Shown here piece after piece: positions 10,960-22,932 of a stretch of 64,000 bases of DNA (position 1 is the first letter of the stretch; each line of letters begins with the position of its first letter). The notes beneath the pieces were generated by a model that searched no databases, was not told where the DNA came from, and worked only from the letters and a program-made list of their open reading frames with translations. Both the position numbers and the translations under genes were made by a program. Source of the stretch: Cryptomeria japonica (taxonomy: Eukaryota; Streptophyta; Pinopsida; Cupressales; Cupressaceae); the NCBI RefSeq assembly GCF_030272615.1, contig NC_081410.1, positions 574,627,241 through 574,691,240 of the forward strand, given 5' to 3'.

Positions 10960-13900
10960 TGTTAACAAGAGATATTGTACTAGTAGAGATTTGTGCATGA
11001 GGAATTTTTTTGTGTTGTCATTGATGGCAACTCAGCTCATAAATTCTATCTGGTGCATGTAGAAGTGATCTACCAGAAGTATGAGAAGTTTGATATTCAT
11101 TTACGCTAAAGGCTGGAAGGTGGAATACAGAGTATGAATACATTGTGCAGAACTCCATTTTATTGCATATTTTTGGTTGTGATGATAGAGACAGATGATT
11201 GGATGTTTGAGGCATCTTATTTCGCAATCCGAGCCTCTAGTATTGATTCTTGTGCAAGATTGAAGATCTGGAATCTGGTAATTCAGGAAGAACAAAATTA
11301 TTTTGGTGTAATGTGTTATGTGAAATCTTTTGGATGATTTCGGCGATTGGTTTTGAGTTCAAAGTGGTCAAGCCGACATGTGGGAAGATTATTATCAATT
11401 TTTTTATGTCCACATATTGATTAGCAATCAAATTGAGCTGACTTAAGGTTACACGTTTATATTGTGTGTAATGCCCAGCCAAGAAACCCTAAAGGGCCGC
11501 ATTAAAGCATAGGAATAAAAGTGAAAATATTTTATTTTAAACATAACATATCATTAAGGTGCATTAAGTTATAATATTGCATTAATTAATTACACAAGCA
11601 GAAGACTTAACCATATTCCTAAAGGGTTTCCAACGAAGATTACTACAAAAGGAAATTGAAAGCATAAGGTTCGCTAATCCACTTAAGATGCATGTTAACA
11701 ATCCATAATACATTGCAACAATATTCATTTAAAGAACTGAATTAGACATGTTTAAAAATTACATACTGCCATTTGATTTCATTACATACTAATGATCACA
11801 TACATCAAGTCTACTACAATAATTCATTCAATAACCCCATATTAGCCATTACAAAATCTAACAACTTATAATATCTCAAATACATTGCATTTAAATTATA
11901 GGATAATACATGAATTAAATAAAGATCATATAATGAATTACATAGTTTACAACATGCCAAGAAGGCATAATAATACAAATGATACAACTGAACTCATGAG
12001 GTTCAGATAGGTACAATAATGAATCCAAGAGTACAAAGGAAATCCAATTGGAAAAAGGAGATAATCAAGTCCAAATAGCAACTGGAACATCTGAAAAGTC
12101 AACCCTCACAAGAAGGAAGCTAACACGATATCGATGGAAAGTGGCACTACCACTCGACCATGTGGCTCAAAAAGAACCACCCCTCTGTGCTAGGAGATAG
12201 CACTAAGACCTACTAGCAAACAAGGAAAGAATACATGGTCTCACAAAACATCAGATCAACCCACAAACAGTATACTCGCAGAACATGACTCCACATCAAA
12301 ACAGGGGAAATCAACAAGACTATACACTAGTGACCATAAGGGAAGAGTGTCATCACATAGCTTTGTATGGTTATCTTGTCAGGCCTCCATAGGTCTCGGC
12401 CCCCATCATGGGTTATCCTGGTAACTTCTCCTGAACTCTCGACCCCATCAAAGTCTCATGTGGATCCAAACAATCCTTTCGTGAGGACAAGGTTGTTGGT
12501 TTGCCATTCCAAGCCTTCTCGTTGCATCCTGAGTCTGTACTAGCACTCAACCATGAGCGAGGCATAATTATCTTATTTATTGTTTCATCTACCAAGCCCC
12601 CTAAATATTATTAAGTTACCACTTACTTAACCAAACTTTCGATGGCTTGTCCAACTAACCACTTTGGGCGCAACCCCAAATCGAAAGCCATTCTCCCATA
12701 TGACACTTAACCAAAATCACAAGAACTTCCAAAACCAAGGTATACACATGAAAGAGTACACGGAGTTCAATACCATAAAAATCCACTTGGCCAAAATCAA
12801 CCCTCCCATAAGGTTAACCAATTGACAAAACATTGACACGAGAAATGCACAACCATGAAAACCACCATATGACCACATTTAATATACTGACCAAAGACTT
12901 GCATTTTTTAAAACAAATGTGAATACAGTAAATAAACATGTACATTTGTTGTCAATTTTGTTTTAAAAATGCCAATCGACCAAGATTTTCTAATTCATCT
13001 ATTTTTCCAAAATATCACATTTAAAAAAATCACAATTTCGCAATAGATAAAAAATATATATATATCATTTATATAATTATACATATAAGCATATACATAT
13101 AAAAATATAAATAAACTTATTTATTTATTAATCTAACATTAATATTTTTCCCAAAATAAAATAATCAATTTCTAGTTTTCCAAATAAAATATCTATTCTC
13201 ATTTTCCAAATCAATTATATTTATTTATTTCTTTACAAAAATAAATATTAAAACTAACATGAAAATAATTATTTATATTAATAAAATTTTAATTTAAATA
13301 AAATAAAATAAAAAATAAAACTTGAATAACAATCACATGTGGCTTTTCATAGCCACGCGGGCCCCCTTTCTAAAAGGGGAAGCACTGTGCAGCATTGCTC
13401 GCATATGTGAGGCAGTGTTGCCCTCACATATGTGAGGCACCGTTATCTCACATATGTGAGCAGTGCTTCTCAGAGGGCAGCCCCCTTATCGTGAGGATGG
13501 GGTCGAGCCCTGGCTCGCCCATCTCACGCGAATATTAAAAAAAAAAAAAATTAAATCGGATTAATAATTTTGTTAAAATTATTTTATTTAAAAATAAATA
13601 AATAAATAACATTTCCTAGAAACTGAGGCCCAAGAAAAATACACTTAGAAATTTTCTGCGTCCAAATACTAACAACATAATTAAATTTTTCTGTTTTATT
13701 TATTTTTAAAACACAAACCCCCAATACCAGTATGCTAAGAATAAATTTCTCGGTCAATTAAACAGGGGAATGATAGATTTTGAAAACCATTTCCACTCCC
13801 AGGTAACCAAATCTGGCAAAATTTGGGCAGCATAACCCCTGACAAGGGTGAATTTAACAGATAATAAATTTTCCCCAAATCAAAACTATAATAAGTAAAC

Positions 13901-15906
13901 TAATTTTTACATTTAACTCAAAATAGAAAGATTTAAAAATGAATTTTTCTAGTTTTCAACACACAAGAAAGATTCACAAAACTAATCTGAAACCAATTCT
14001 TTTTCCCCAAAACGAGAAATTGATTTGAAACCAAACACAAAAGGATTCAATGCCAAATTTAAACAATCCTTACCTTTTTAACGAAAATTGGAGAGTTTTC
14101 AAACAAAGAAAGCAACCACACACACAAAGGGATTTCCTCAAAACAATTAAATTTCAAAATAGAGGTAAATAACAAGAACCCGACCTCAATAATCAATTCG
14201 GGTAATGTTTGTAAGAAGAGCTCCACCTGCAACTAAATAATTCCTTCAAACAAGGATGAGGAAAAGTTTCCTCCAAAACTTCTCCTCTCCCATTCGCGTG
14301 AAAGAATATGGTTTTATAAAGAATTTTACAAAATATATATTTTTAGGTTAGAATTATTTTCAACCAATCATGTCATTTAATTAAACTAGAACTTCTATTT
14401 CAAAAAGTCAATGAGGAAGAAAAGATTTTATCTATTTATTTTTACTTTCAAAAAAAACTTTTCCCAATGCAAAACATATTTAATTTACAATTTGGAGATG
14501 ATCATTTAATCCCACTTACTAAGTTAATAAATTAAACAAATCGATTTAACGACTAATCACAAAAAGGGCTACTATTTAATTTAATCTCTTTTATTTACCA
14601 ATGCATAATAACACATTTAATTTAATTTAATACTTTAATATTTAATAATCAATTTTACCAAATGCATAATATGCAACTAAAATAACTCAAATAAACACAC
14701 GACTCACAAACCAAACAAAGGGAAATTGGCAAACAACTGGGACGCTCACTTTGAGCACGACTAGGGTAAAACGTAGGTCTTAAGACTATCTCCTCCACTT
14801 CCATCGGATCAATAAGGTACATTTAGACCTATGAAGTTGGGTGGAGACAATACCTCGTACCTACATGGTATTGTACCTACAATTCCCTGCATCAACAAAC
14901 CACACATGCATCTATACAACCACAGTAAATAGACCGGTGAAGGAGAATCATGATGTTCTCTGTCTCACTGAAGTGAGTGAAGGAAAATCAACTCCTCGCA
15001 CCCCATACACTTACAAGCATGAAACATATATATAACTCATCGTACGTATAAAATAAATATGTCAGTCCATGTCAGTAATCCAATAAAATCGTATTTAAAC
15101 AGCAATAAGGAAATACTACATGAAAACATACACTACAACTCAAATTAAAGCATATCACAACACCACATAAAGTCTAAGTAAAATATCACAATATAATGTA
15201 TCAACTGAAAAAGTCAACCGAAGTCAACATGAGTCTAAAAATTTTGATCAATGAAGGGGTACTACATTGTGTGTTATGTGGCTTTTGGAAGCCGACATGA
15301 AAATTGATTTATTTTGTTGATGAAGATATATAAGACCAATTCGTTTCAGTGTGATGTGGTGGTATGCATGAGAGAGAAGATTGTATGAGCCGAAGTTTTG
15401 TGTGTGTGATTGAAGGTTTTGTGCTTTGGTATATGACAGAGCAAGAGAACATAGCAGAGAGACAGGACTGTGGAAGAAGACTACTTGTGCTTAACCGGAA
15501 CTACTTTTTGGCATTTGTAGATGCTACTATCCAGTTCAAACATTCTTGTTCTTATTTGTAATCACTTATAAAACAGTGAGCCTTCCTTCGGGTTGTATCC
15601 CTCTTTTGTAATTGAGCAGTGAGGTCTAGGCAGTGTGCCTAAATGCATGTGCATTCCCCTCTTATAATATTAGTATACTCTTGATCACAGTATTATAATA
15701 TTGTGGGTTCCAATCCCACCATGGTTTCTCCCTTTCTAGGTTTCCACGTCAAAAATTTGGTGTTATGGTTTTGTGCTTGTTTGCATTTTGTTTCTGCACT
15801 TTACTTTTATTCATTTGTATTTGGTGGTTAAAGAATCATATTAAGAAACTTGTTAATTACAGAACACTGATTCACACCCCCCCCTCAGTGTTCATTGATT
15901 CTAACA
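10960..15906 (+). repeat. E3 5' LTR, interrupted
   Basis: It matches the 3' LTR at 21048-22172 along its length once the insertion 11467-15266 and one copy of its 5-bp target duplication are removed, leaving about 1142 bp. A TATA-like ATATATAAG lies at about 15326-15333 and is conserved in the 3' LTR. The C-rich run just before the LTR end is shared with other Copia LTRs here. Confidence 0.92.
11467..15266. mobile_element. 3.8-kb TG...CA insertion in the E3 LTR (probable solo long LTR)
   Basis: It starts TGTAATGCCCAGCC and ends GGGGTACTACA, flanked by the perfect 5-bp duplication TTGTG (11462-11466 and 15267-15271). The uninterrupted E3 3' LTR supplies the empty site. No coding domain, primer-binding site, polypurine tract or internal copy of its own ends was seen. 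That fits a solo LTR left by recombination of a large Gypsy-type element; a non-coding LARD-like element is the alternative. It contains AT-rich tracts (13020-13320) and a cluster of CTCACATATGTGAG palindromes (13395-13465). Confidence 0.75.
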
Positions 15907-15908
15907 AT

Positions 15909-15920
15909 TGGTATCAGAGC
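15909..15920 (+). promoter_or_regulatory. E3 primer-binding site (tRNA-iMet)
   Basis: TGGTATCAGAGC lies two bases after the 5' LTR end, identical to the E1, E4 and E5 primer sites. This links the element to the Copia replication system. Confidence 0.95.
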
Positions 15921-15974
15921 CTAGTTCCTCCGAGGAAACCTAACAGCTTGAGGAAGATCTAAGAGATTGAATCG

Positions 15975-17103
15975 ATGGACTCCAGTTTATAGAGACAACT
16001 TATTGTGGCACTTGAAGACTTAGACGCGGTTAGGAAAGAAGAAAGAATCAGGATCTGAGAAAAAAATTGAGTGATGTAGGAAATTTCATTGATTCATTGA
16101 AAGATCAAGCGAACACATCCAGAGAGAAGAAAAAGGAGTTGATGGACAAACTTAAGGAGAAAGAAGAGAAATGCATTGATAATCAAGACAAGATAGATGA
16201 ATGTGAAAAACTTGCTAGAGATAATACAGTCCTAAAAAATGAAATGCAATCTATTGTGATGAAACTAACAAAGGAGATTGAAGAAAGTCTAACTTGATCA
16301 CTAAAGGATAGATCTGATGAATGTTGCAGATTGAATCATGAAAATGACCTAATGAAGCTTGAATTGATACAGTCCAAGAATAAAGAGCAAGAACTTGAGA
16401 GACATATTATCATTCTAAGAGATTAACTTACCACTACTAATGAGTACAAAGAAAAATTCAATGCTAGCTCAGCCAGGCTAGATGAGATGCTGAAAAGTTA
16501 AAAGAGCAAAGGTGATATTGGAGGACTTGGATTTAAGAAAGGAGAAAGCTCTAGATCTCATCAAGGCAATCATCTAAAGAATAAGAGACCTCTGGTAAGA
16601 CAGCCTAATGCTTAAAAATTCAATGGTAAATGTTTTGTTTGCAATAAATTTAGTCATATGGCAAGTAAATGCAGGAATAGAGATAATCAGAATACTACAT
16701 CATTCTTTGATCAATGTTTCAATTGCAATAAATATGGTCATAAGTCATTTGAATCCAAAGTATGGTAAATAGGAGAAATGTAAGATGCTATGCTTGTGGG
16801 AGATTTGGAAATATTGCTAACCAATGTATATCTAGAGGAAATCAAGGTAATTTTAGATCTAATCAGAGAAACAACATTGTTTGTTGTGCTTGCAACAAAA
16901 CTGATCATATTGCAAAATACTGTAGAAGCAATAATATAAGAAAGAATGCTCTGGCATACAAGAACAAAGAAGATAACAAGAGAAAAGAGAAGGTTGAGAA
17001 GATCAAAGAGTATCACAATAAGATGTGGGTAAAGAAGGGTGATTCAAATATAGAGAATGGCTCCACGCCTGATCCTGGTGTTGGATCTTCATCCAGTAAC
17101 TAA
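15975..17103 (+). pseudogene. E3 ORF1: coiled coil plus four CCHC knuckles (Gag-like), broken
   Basis: The likely start ATG at 15975 is 55 nt after the primer site, the same spacing as ORF1 in E4. The first part, 16067-16560, is a Lys/Glu-rich coiled coil (for example KKELMDKLKEKEEK). Zinc knuckles follow: CFVCNKFSHMASKC (about 16630-16671); a second starting CFNCNKYGH that loses its last Cys; CYACGRFGNIANQC with His changed to Asn; and CCACNKTDHIAKYC (about 16882-16923). Stops at about 15990, 16298 and 16423, plus frameshifts near 16050 and 16755, show decay. By analogy with Gag nucleocapsid it would bind RNA and self-associate; that role is inferred. The C-terminus is Ser-rich and ends at 17101. 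Confidence 0.8.
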
Positions 17104-17491
17104 GGCATTTAGCCTTAGGGGAAATCTTTTCATGCAGATCCTTAAAACCCCCTTTCTGAGATCTATAACTGGCTATGGAAGGTTGCAAAAGATTGAAGAT
17201 GGTTGTGCAGATGATCTTGAGAGGTATCTGGAAGAGTTGATGTTGATTTGATACTCTGGTACAATATTCTTAAGTTGCAGGGTATTTGGAAGAACTTTAG
17301 GGTTGAGCATTTATTGCACCTTAAGTTTAGGTATTCAAAGGATATAAAGGGCATTTTAATATTCATTTTTCACATTGCAAGAGAAGCGAGAGAGAAGAAG
17401 AGTGTGGCAAAGAAGATCATGCAGCTAAAATAATGCTTAAGAAGATTTGTCAAAGATTTCTTGCATCCAATTGAAGTCAAAAGGGTATTCT
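17104..17491 (+). other. E3 spacer between ORF1 and ORF2
   Basis: No protein domain is visible. E4 has a 623-bp spacer in the same place (46473-47095). Both contain a CATTTTTCAC motif upstream of ORF2 (about 17364 here). It may hold a leader or internal promoter for ORF2; this is a guess. Confidence 0.5.
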
Positions 17492-20400
17492 ATGAGTTCG
17501 AAGCTATTTGTTAATAACCTAGATTTTGATAATGGCATCTTCTGTTCTAGCATGGAGACTCCACTTGTTGTCAAGATAACTAATCAGGCAAGGCCAAAAT
17601 TCAAGAAGCATCCATACAAATCAATGGAAGATGATCTGAATTGTGCATTCTCATCTGTTTCGTATGGGGTATTGCATGTTGAAGACATTAGGGCATATAG
17701 TCACTGCAATATTGAAAAGCTTGGAAATGTTGAAATGTTATCACTTTACACCAAGCATTTGATTGAGGATACAGGAAATCTCAAACCCAATTTCAAATCT
17801 TTGCAGGATAAGGGTTTCACTTGGTTTGTGAACTTTCTATTTTTTCGATGAACCTGAATGGGTTAGGTATATTCTGAGAATGGTACAATGATGAATTTAT
17901 ATGGTTGGATAAACCATACAAGATCACCAAGAACACAATCCAAGTGGTAACATGTTTGAATGCAACAGGTGAGGTCCCCGATCTAAGAAATGTAAAGAAC
18001 ACTACAATAATAGAAGTAATCGGTTCATAGCATGACAACATATCGATGAAAATAAGCGATATCATTAAGTATGATGTGAGATTCCCATCCACGGTAATAT
18101 TCTATAAGGTATATCAATCTAGCAAAGCTAACTCCGTCTTTGGTACAACAATTTATGTACCATATCAAATTATCAAGGAGAACAAGCTATATGATTTATG
18201 CGGAGTATTGCTAAGTGAATTAAAGAGCAATTTGAAGAATATTAAGCAAGATAAGAAGCATGTCTTTAAGTTTGGCACTTTGATTGTCTGTTTGGCTTTT
18301 TACTTATTGAATGTGATCCCTGGTATAGGGAAAATTTAGTGGGCATATGATAAACTTGTGGCAAAGCAGATCAAAGAAGGTTTGCAAGGATTGGGTGATG
18401 CACAAGCACGAAAAATCATTTTATGGGGTTATTTCAAATCATTCTAGGGTATGATGTAGAGTAGGAAAAAGGTCTCGAAGGAGATTGTGGAGAAGTATGG
18501 GGACACCATTTGCTTCATGGTGAAAATTGATCCATGTATGATGGAAGCTATTGAGCCTAGAATAGTATGGATCTATTGAGCCTATAACAGTATGGATCAT
18601 GCCCATGGGGTATGAAGTTGACGCTAATACTCTTGACATGTATGCTCAACATCTTTTGAGTAAATTGGTGGATGAGAAAGAAAAAAGATTTGGTACATAT
18701 AAAGAGAAAAATTTAAGCCTACGTTCTCAATTTACCAAGCCCAGTATGCAGAAGAGGGTTAAAAAAGAAGTAGAACAATTCACTGAAGATAAGGGAATAA
18801 CAAATGAAGTTGTCCACATGGCTAGAGAGTAGAATATCCTAAAGGAGGAGGATATGATCCAACCCAAGAATACTAAACCCTTTACTCCTCTGAAGCCTAG
18901 GCAAACAAAGTTAGCACCTTCCTCCAGTGCTCAAAAGCATGTCCCTCCACCTAAGCCTCAAACTAAATTATTTGGTGGAGCAGAAAAGAGGAAGAAAGGG
19001 AAGCGTGAGAGATTATATGTGGCAGCCACTACAGAGGAAGAAACATAATCGAATGAAGTAGTGTGGGAAGTTAAGAAGACTGCTACTTCTACTAGGGTAG
19101 TCAGGAAGCCACCATCTAGTGAAGGCGAGCCAAGCAAGAAGAAAAAAGTTGGATCTGATCAATCTGGAAGACCTAGACCTTGCAGGAAGCCCAAGTTTGA
19201 GCTTGATGAAGCTTTCAAGTCTGGTAAACTTGAAGGTACCTACACTATTTTTCCCCAAATATTATTAAGTGAAATAGTTGATGAAGTAGTGAAGGATGGA
19301 AATTTGAAGAATATATCTGTATATAATGAGAATTGTGATGAAAATGATCAAAGGGAAATAGAGGAAGTCATAGTAAAATACATGAATGTATATAGAAAAG
19401 CACTGATAAAACTATCATCTATGATTCCGAAGGGTTTGTATAAAATAATGGATGCCAAAAAGCATACGACTAGTTTAGAGGATGAGAGAATAAAAGAATA
19501 TGTATTGGTTAAATTATGTTATGTGATTTCTAAGGATGAAGTTGATAGACTCCTTAAGATGACTAAGAGAATATTCACAAGAAAAAAGAGAGTTAACAAG
19601 ATCATGCTCAAAAAAGTAGATGAAGTAGCTAAAGAGATAGAAACAATTTTGAAACAAGTTTTGGAAGAGCACAAATATTAGATTAATCCAGCCAAAGTTG
19701 ACATGCCTCTAGAAGTGCATGTATAGGATGATATATCTATTTTGGATGTGCAGACAAATGAACAAAATACAATTGCACATGATACTACTAATAATCAGAA
19801 GGTTACTAAATCCGATGAAGTTGATCAAACTCCTTCAGTGACAAATGTTGAATTAGAAAAGGCAATTGAGGAGGTTGATGATGGAAAGGGAGAGGATGCC
19901 AAAAAAGAAGAAGTAGAGAAGGCAGATAAGGAAAAGGATGGAGATGAGATTGAATAGGTTCAAATAGAAAGAGACACTATGACTGTGGACAAAGGGAAAT
20001 AGATTATCACTGACATAGTTGATCTCACCCAAGGACCTATTGATCTTAACTCTTTATCTTCGATTCAAGCACTGAAACTTAGAGCACTTGCACAAGCCAA
20101 GGCGAGTGAAGATTTATTGAAGTATTAGTCTAAAGACAAGGAATTGATATCTATGGAAAAAAATGTGTTGGAGAATATTTTGCCATCATTTAAGAAAGAT
20201 ACAGTTGATACTCCCTCTGGTAAGATAAGGAGTATGTTAAAGGCAATTGATTCTCATTTTGTATCTTTGGAGAAACCGATTGATGCAAAGGTTTTGAGTC
20301 AATTTAATGTTATGCGACTCAGAACAATTTTGAAGATGGTTGAAGGTGACAGAGTTAGTTTGACTGCTATTTTAAAGGCTATTTAGGAAGCATTGGATGA

Positions 20401-20712
20401 AGGTGGTAAGATTTATAAATCATGTCTTCTTTTGCCTAAGTTTATTGTTGAAATTGATAAGAAGATCAAAGAATGTGAAGGAAAATTATCCAGTATTTCT
20501 CAATCTTTTGCCCCCCAATCAGTTTTTGCCATTAATCTTGAAGCATGGGTGATGGCTCTACTTGACCAAATCAATAGCCTTAATCAAGAGAAGGATAGAT
20601 TAGTTTGCCAAGTGGGAGAGCTCAGGAATCTTGTCACTCCCCGGTTAGATACTTTGTTGAGCAGTCACCAGGATACTATGAGTACTCTTAATAAGATTGT
20701 TTGGCAAATATG
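17492..20712 (+). pseudogene. E3 ORF2: conserved retroelement protein of unknown function, broken
   Basis: Pieces in order: 17492-17851 (VLHVEDIRAYSHC, LGNVEM), 17883-18010 (NDEFIWLDKPYKITKN), 18046-18339 (DLCGVLLSEL, FKFGTLIVC), 18340-18600 (VEKYGDTICF), 18599-18832 (PMGYEVDA, FGTYKE), 19061-19681 (REIEEVIVKY, KLSSMIPKGLY), an acidic stretch 19742-19957, and a coiled-coil C-terminus 20144-20712. Each of the main blocks aligns in order with ORF2 of E4. I see no protease, integrase, RT or RNase H motif. The WLD...KITK block resembles a segment I recall from plant transposon-associated proteins; a profile search would settle this. Stops and at least one frameshift (near 17850) make it a pseudogene. 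Confidence 0.75.
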
Positions 20713-21031
20713 AGAGGAGAAGAGATGCATGCCTATTTTTTGAGTGCTCTGATTAATATTTTGGAGAATTTGAAGAAAGGTTGGGATGGACACTTGAAGT
20801 CCTTGAAGACAATTTTTGCAGATATTTTTAAATTTTGTAAGTAACTATGTATACCCTTGTACATAAATTTTGTTGGATACCTATCTTTGGAATTGTTTTC
20901 AAAGGGAGAGAAAGAGAGAGAAATGAAAAATGCACAACATTCTTAAGGGGAGCTTATTGAGCTTATTGAGTTTGTTGCAATTTTGAAGTTTTGCACTGAC
21001 AATGTCATTTTTCATCAAGTATTGCCATCAA
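20713..21031 (+). other. E3 3' non-coding region
   Basis: It runs from the ORF2 stop to the polypurine tract. It has an AGAGAGAAAGAGAG-like purine run near 20907-20925 and a CAAGTATTGCCATCAATGCC block, also present before the E5 3' LTR (60331-60345). Confidence 0.6.
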
Positions 21032-21033
21032 TG

Positions 21034-21047
21034 CCAAAGGGGGAGAT
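21034..21047 (+). promoter_or_regulatory. E3 polypurine tract
   Basis: CCAAAGGGGGAGAT lies directly before the 3' LTR, the same tract as in E1, E5 and E8. Confidence 0.92.
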
Positions 21048-22172
21048 TATTGGCAAGAGACATTATACTGGTAGAGATTTGTGCATGAGCAATGGTTTTG
21101 GGTTGTCATTGATGGAAACTCAACTCAAAAATTATATCCAGTATATGTAGAAGTGATCTACCGAAAGTGTAAGAAGTTTGGTATTCATTTATGCTTGAGT
21201 CTGGAAGGTGGAATACAAAGTATGAATACATTGTGCAGAACTCTATTTTGGTTGCGGTGATAGAGGGAGATGGCTCGATGTTTGAGACAGCTTATTTCAC
21301 AATCCTAGACTCTAGTATTGATTCTCATGCAAGATTGAGGATCTGATAGTAATTCAAGAAGAACAAAGTTATTTTGGTGTAACATGTTGTGCAAAATCTT
21401 TAGGATGATTTCAATGATTAGTTTTGAGTTCAAGGTGGTCAAGATGACATGTGGGAATCTTATTATAAAAATTTTTAGGTCCGCATATGGATTGGTAATT
21501 GGATTGAGCTGACTTAAGGTTACACGTTTCATGTTGCATATTATGCAGTTTTTGGAAGTTGACATGAAATTGATTTATTTTGTTGATGTGGATATATAAG
21601 ACCAATTCATTTGAGTGTAACGTGATGGTATGAGTGAGAGAGAATATTGTATAAGCGATTGTGTGAATTTTTTTGTGTGTTATTGAAGCTGTTGTGCTAC
21701 AGTATATTGCAGAGCAACAAAACTGAGCAAAGAGACAGAACAATGGAAGAAGACTACTTGCGCTTAATCGGAACTTCTTTTTGGAATTTGTAGATGCTAC
21801 TATCCAATTCAGATATTATTTTTCTTATTTGTAATCACTTGTAAGGCAGTGAGCCTTCCTCCGAGTTGTAGCCCTCTTTTGTAATTCAGCAGTGAGCTCT
21901 AGGCAGTATTCTTGAATGCATCTGAATTCCCCTCTTGTAATATTATTATACTCCTGATGACAGTATTATAATATTGTGGGTTCCAATTCCACCATGGTTT
22001 TTCCCTTTCCGGGTTTCCACATAAAAATTCTGGTGTTATGGTTTTGTGCTTGCATTTTGTTTATGCACTTTACTTTTATTCATTTGTATCTAGTGGTTAA
22101 AGAATTAAGTTAAGCAACTTGTTAATTGGAGAAAAATGATTAACCCCCCTCTCAGTGTCCATTGGTTCCAAC
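21048..22172 (+). repeat. E3 3' LTR (about 1125 bp)
   Basis: It starts TATTGGCAAGAGA, where the expected TG is mutated to TA, and ends near TTCCAACT. It shows the uninterrupted form of the LTR whose 5' copy carries the 3.8-kb insertion. The TATA-like ATATATAAG near 21593 is conserved. Confidence 0.9.
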
Positions 22173-22468
22173 TAAATGTACCTAAAACTTTATTATTCTC
22201 CACTAAGCCCAATAGCATGGCTTTGCCAAGATCTTTAGCTTTTTTTAAAATTTAAATGGTTTGCTAGTAGTATTGACTATATATAATAGGCATGGCTTCA
22301 AATAGTTGATCTCAAAGAAAACACTCTCTTATCTCTACTAGATAAAATCCCATGATATACTTTAAAGTAGTACTTACATATTTAACAATATTTTCAAACG
22401 ATTCATTTCTAATATGTTCATGTTTGGTGGCACACTTGACCCAATGAAATAGTGCATTGGTATCTCAT
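22173..22468. other. Short spacer between E3 and E2
   Basis: About 300 bp of AT-rich DNA. A minus-strand reading in part resembles degraded retroelement coding sequence, but no motif is clear. Confidence 0.4.
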
Positions 22469-22932
22469 TATTAGGATAATCGATGGACAACTGAGAGGGG
22501 GGGTGAATCAGTTGTCAACATATTATATCAATTAATCCACTTTATAACCTTTAACCAGAGCACATAAACATTAAATATCGGAATAGCAAAAACAGATATC
22601 GGTAGAAGCAGATACCGGTAAGCAATACAGCTTAACAATGAAACAGATAATCAACACAATGCAACCATACCACATAACACCATGATTTGTATGTGGGAAA
22701 CCTAGTAAAGGGAAAAACCACGGTGGGAAGCCTACCCACAGTCAGATGATACTTCTGTAGAAAGTATGTGATACAATGAGGGGCCTGCATATGCAGGAAG
22801 GCACACTACCTAGAGCACACTTCTCATTACAAAAGAGTCTCACTGACTACAAAGAGGATATAACCACCTCAAGATAATTGGACAACAATCCAGTAGAATG
22901 AACTGCCAGAGATAGCATCTACCATGCCTAAT

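Larger units (their letters stand above)
10960..22172 (+). mobile_element. E3: non-autonomous LTR retrotransposon with ORF1/ORF2, no pol
   Basis: The 5' LTR starts TGTTAACAAGAGATATT (10960) and ends TTCTAACA (15906), with a 3.8-kb nested insertion. An initiator-tRNA-Met primer site follows. The internal region 15907-21047 has a polypurine tract at its end. The 3' LTR is 21048-22172. The internal region encodes a coiled-coil/zinc-knuckle ORF1 and a long ORF2, both broken by stops. No DSG protease, integrase, RT or RNase H motif was found on either strand of the internal region. It is homologous in layout and protein sequence to E4. Flanks (CAATT on the left, about AAATG on the right) do not give a convincing target duplication. 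Confidence 0.9.

Noticed and set aside
10955-22177. Target-site duplication for E3
   Set aside because: CAATT on the left and AAATG on the right do not convincingly match.
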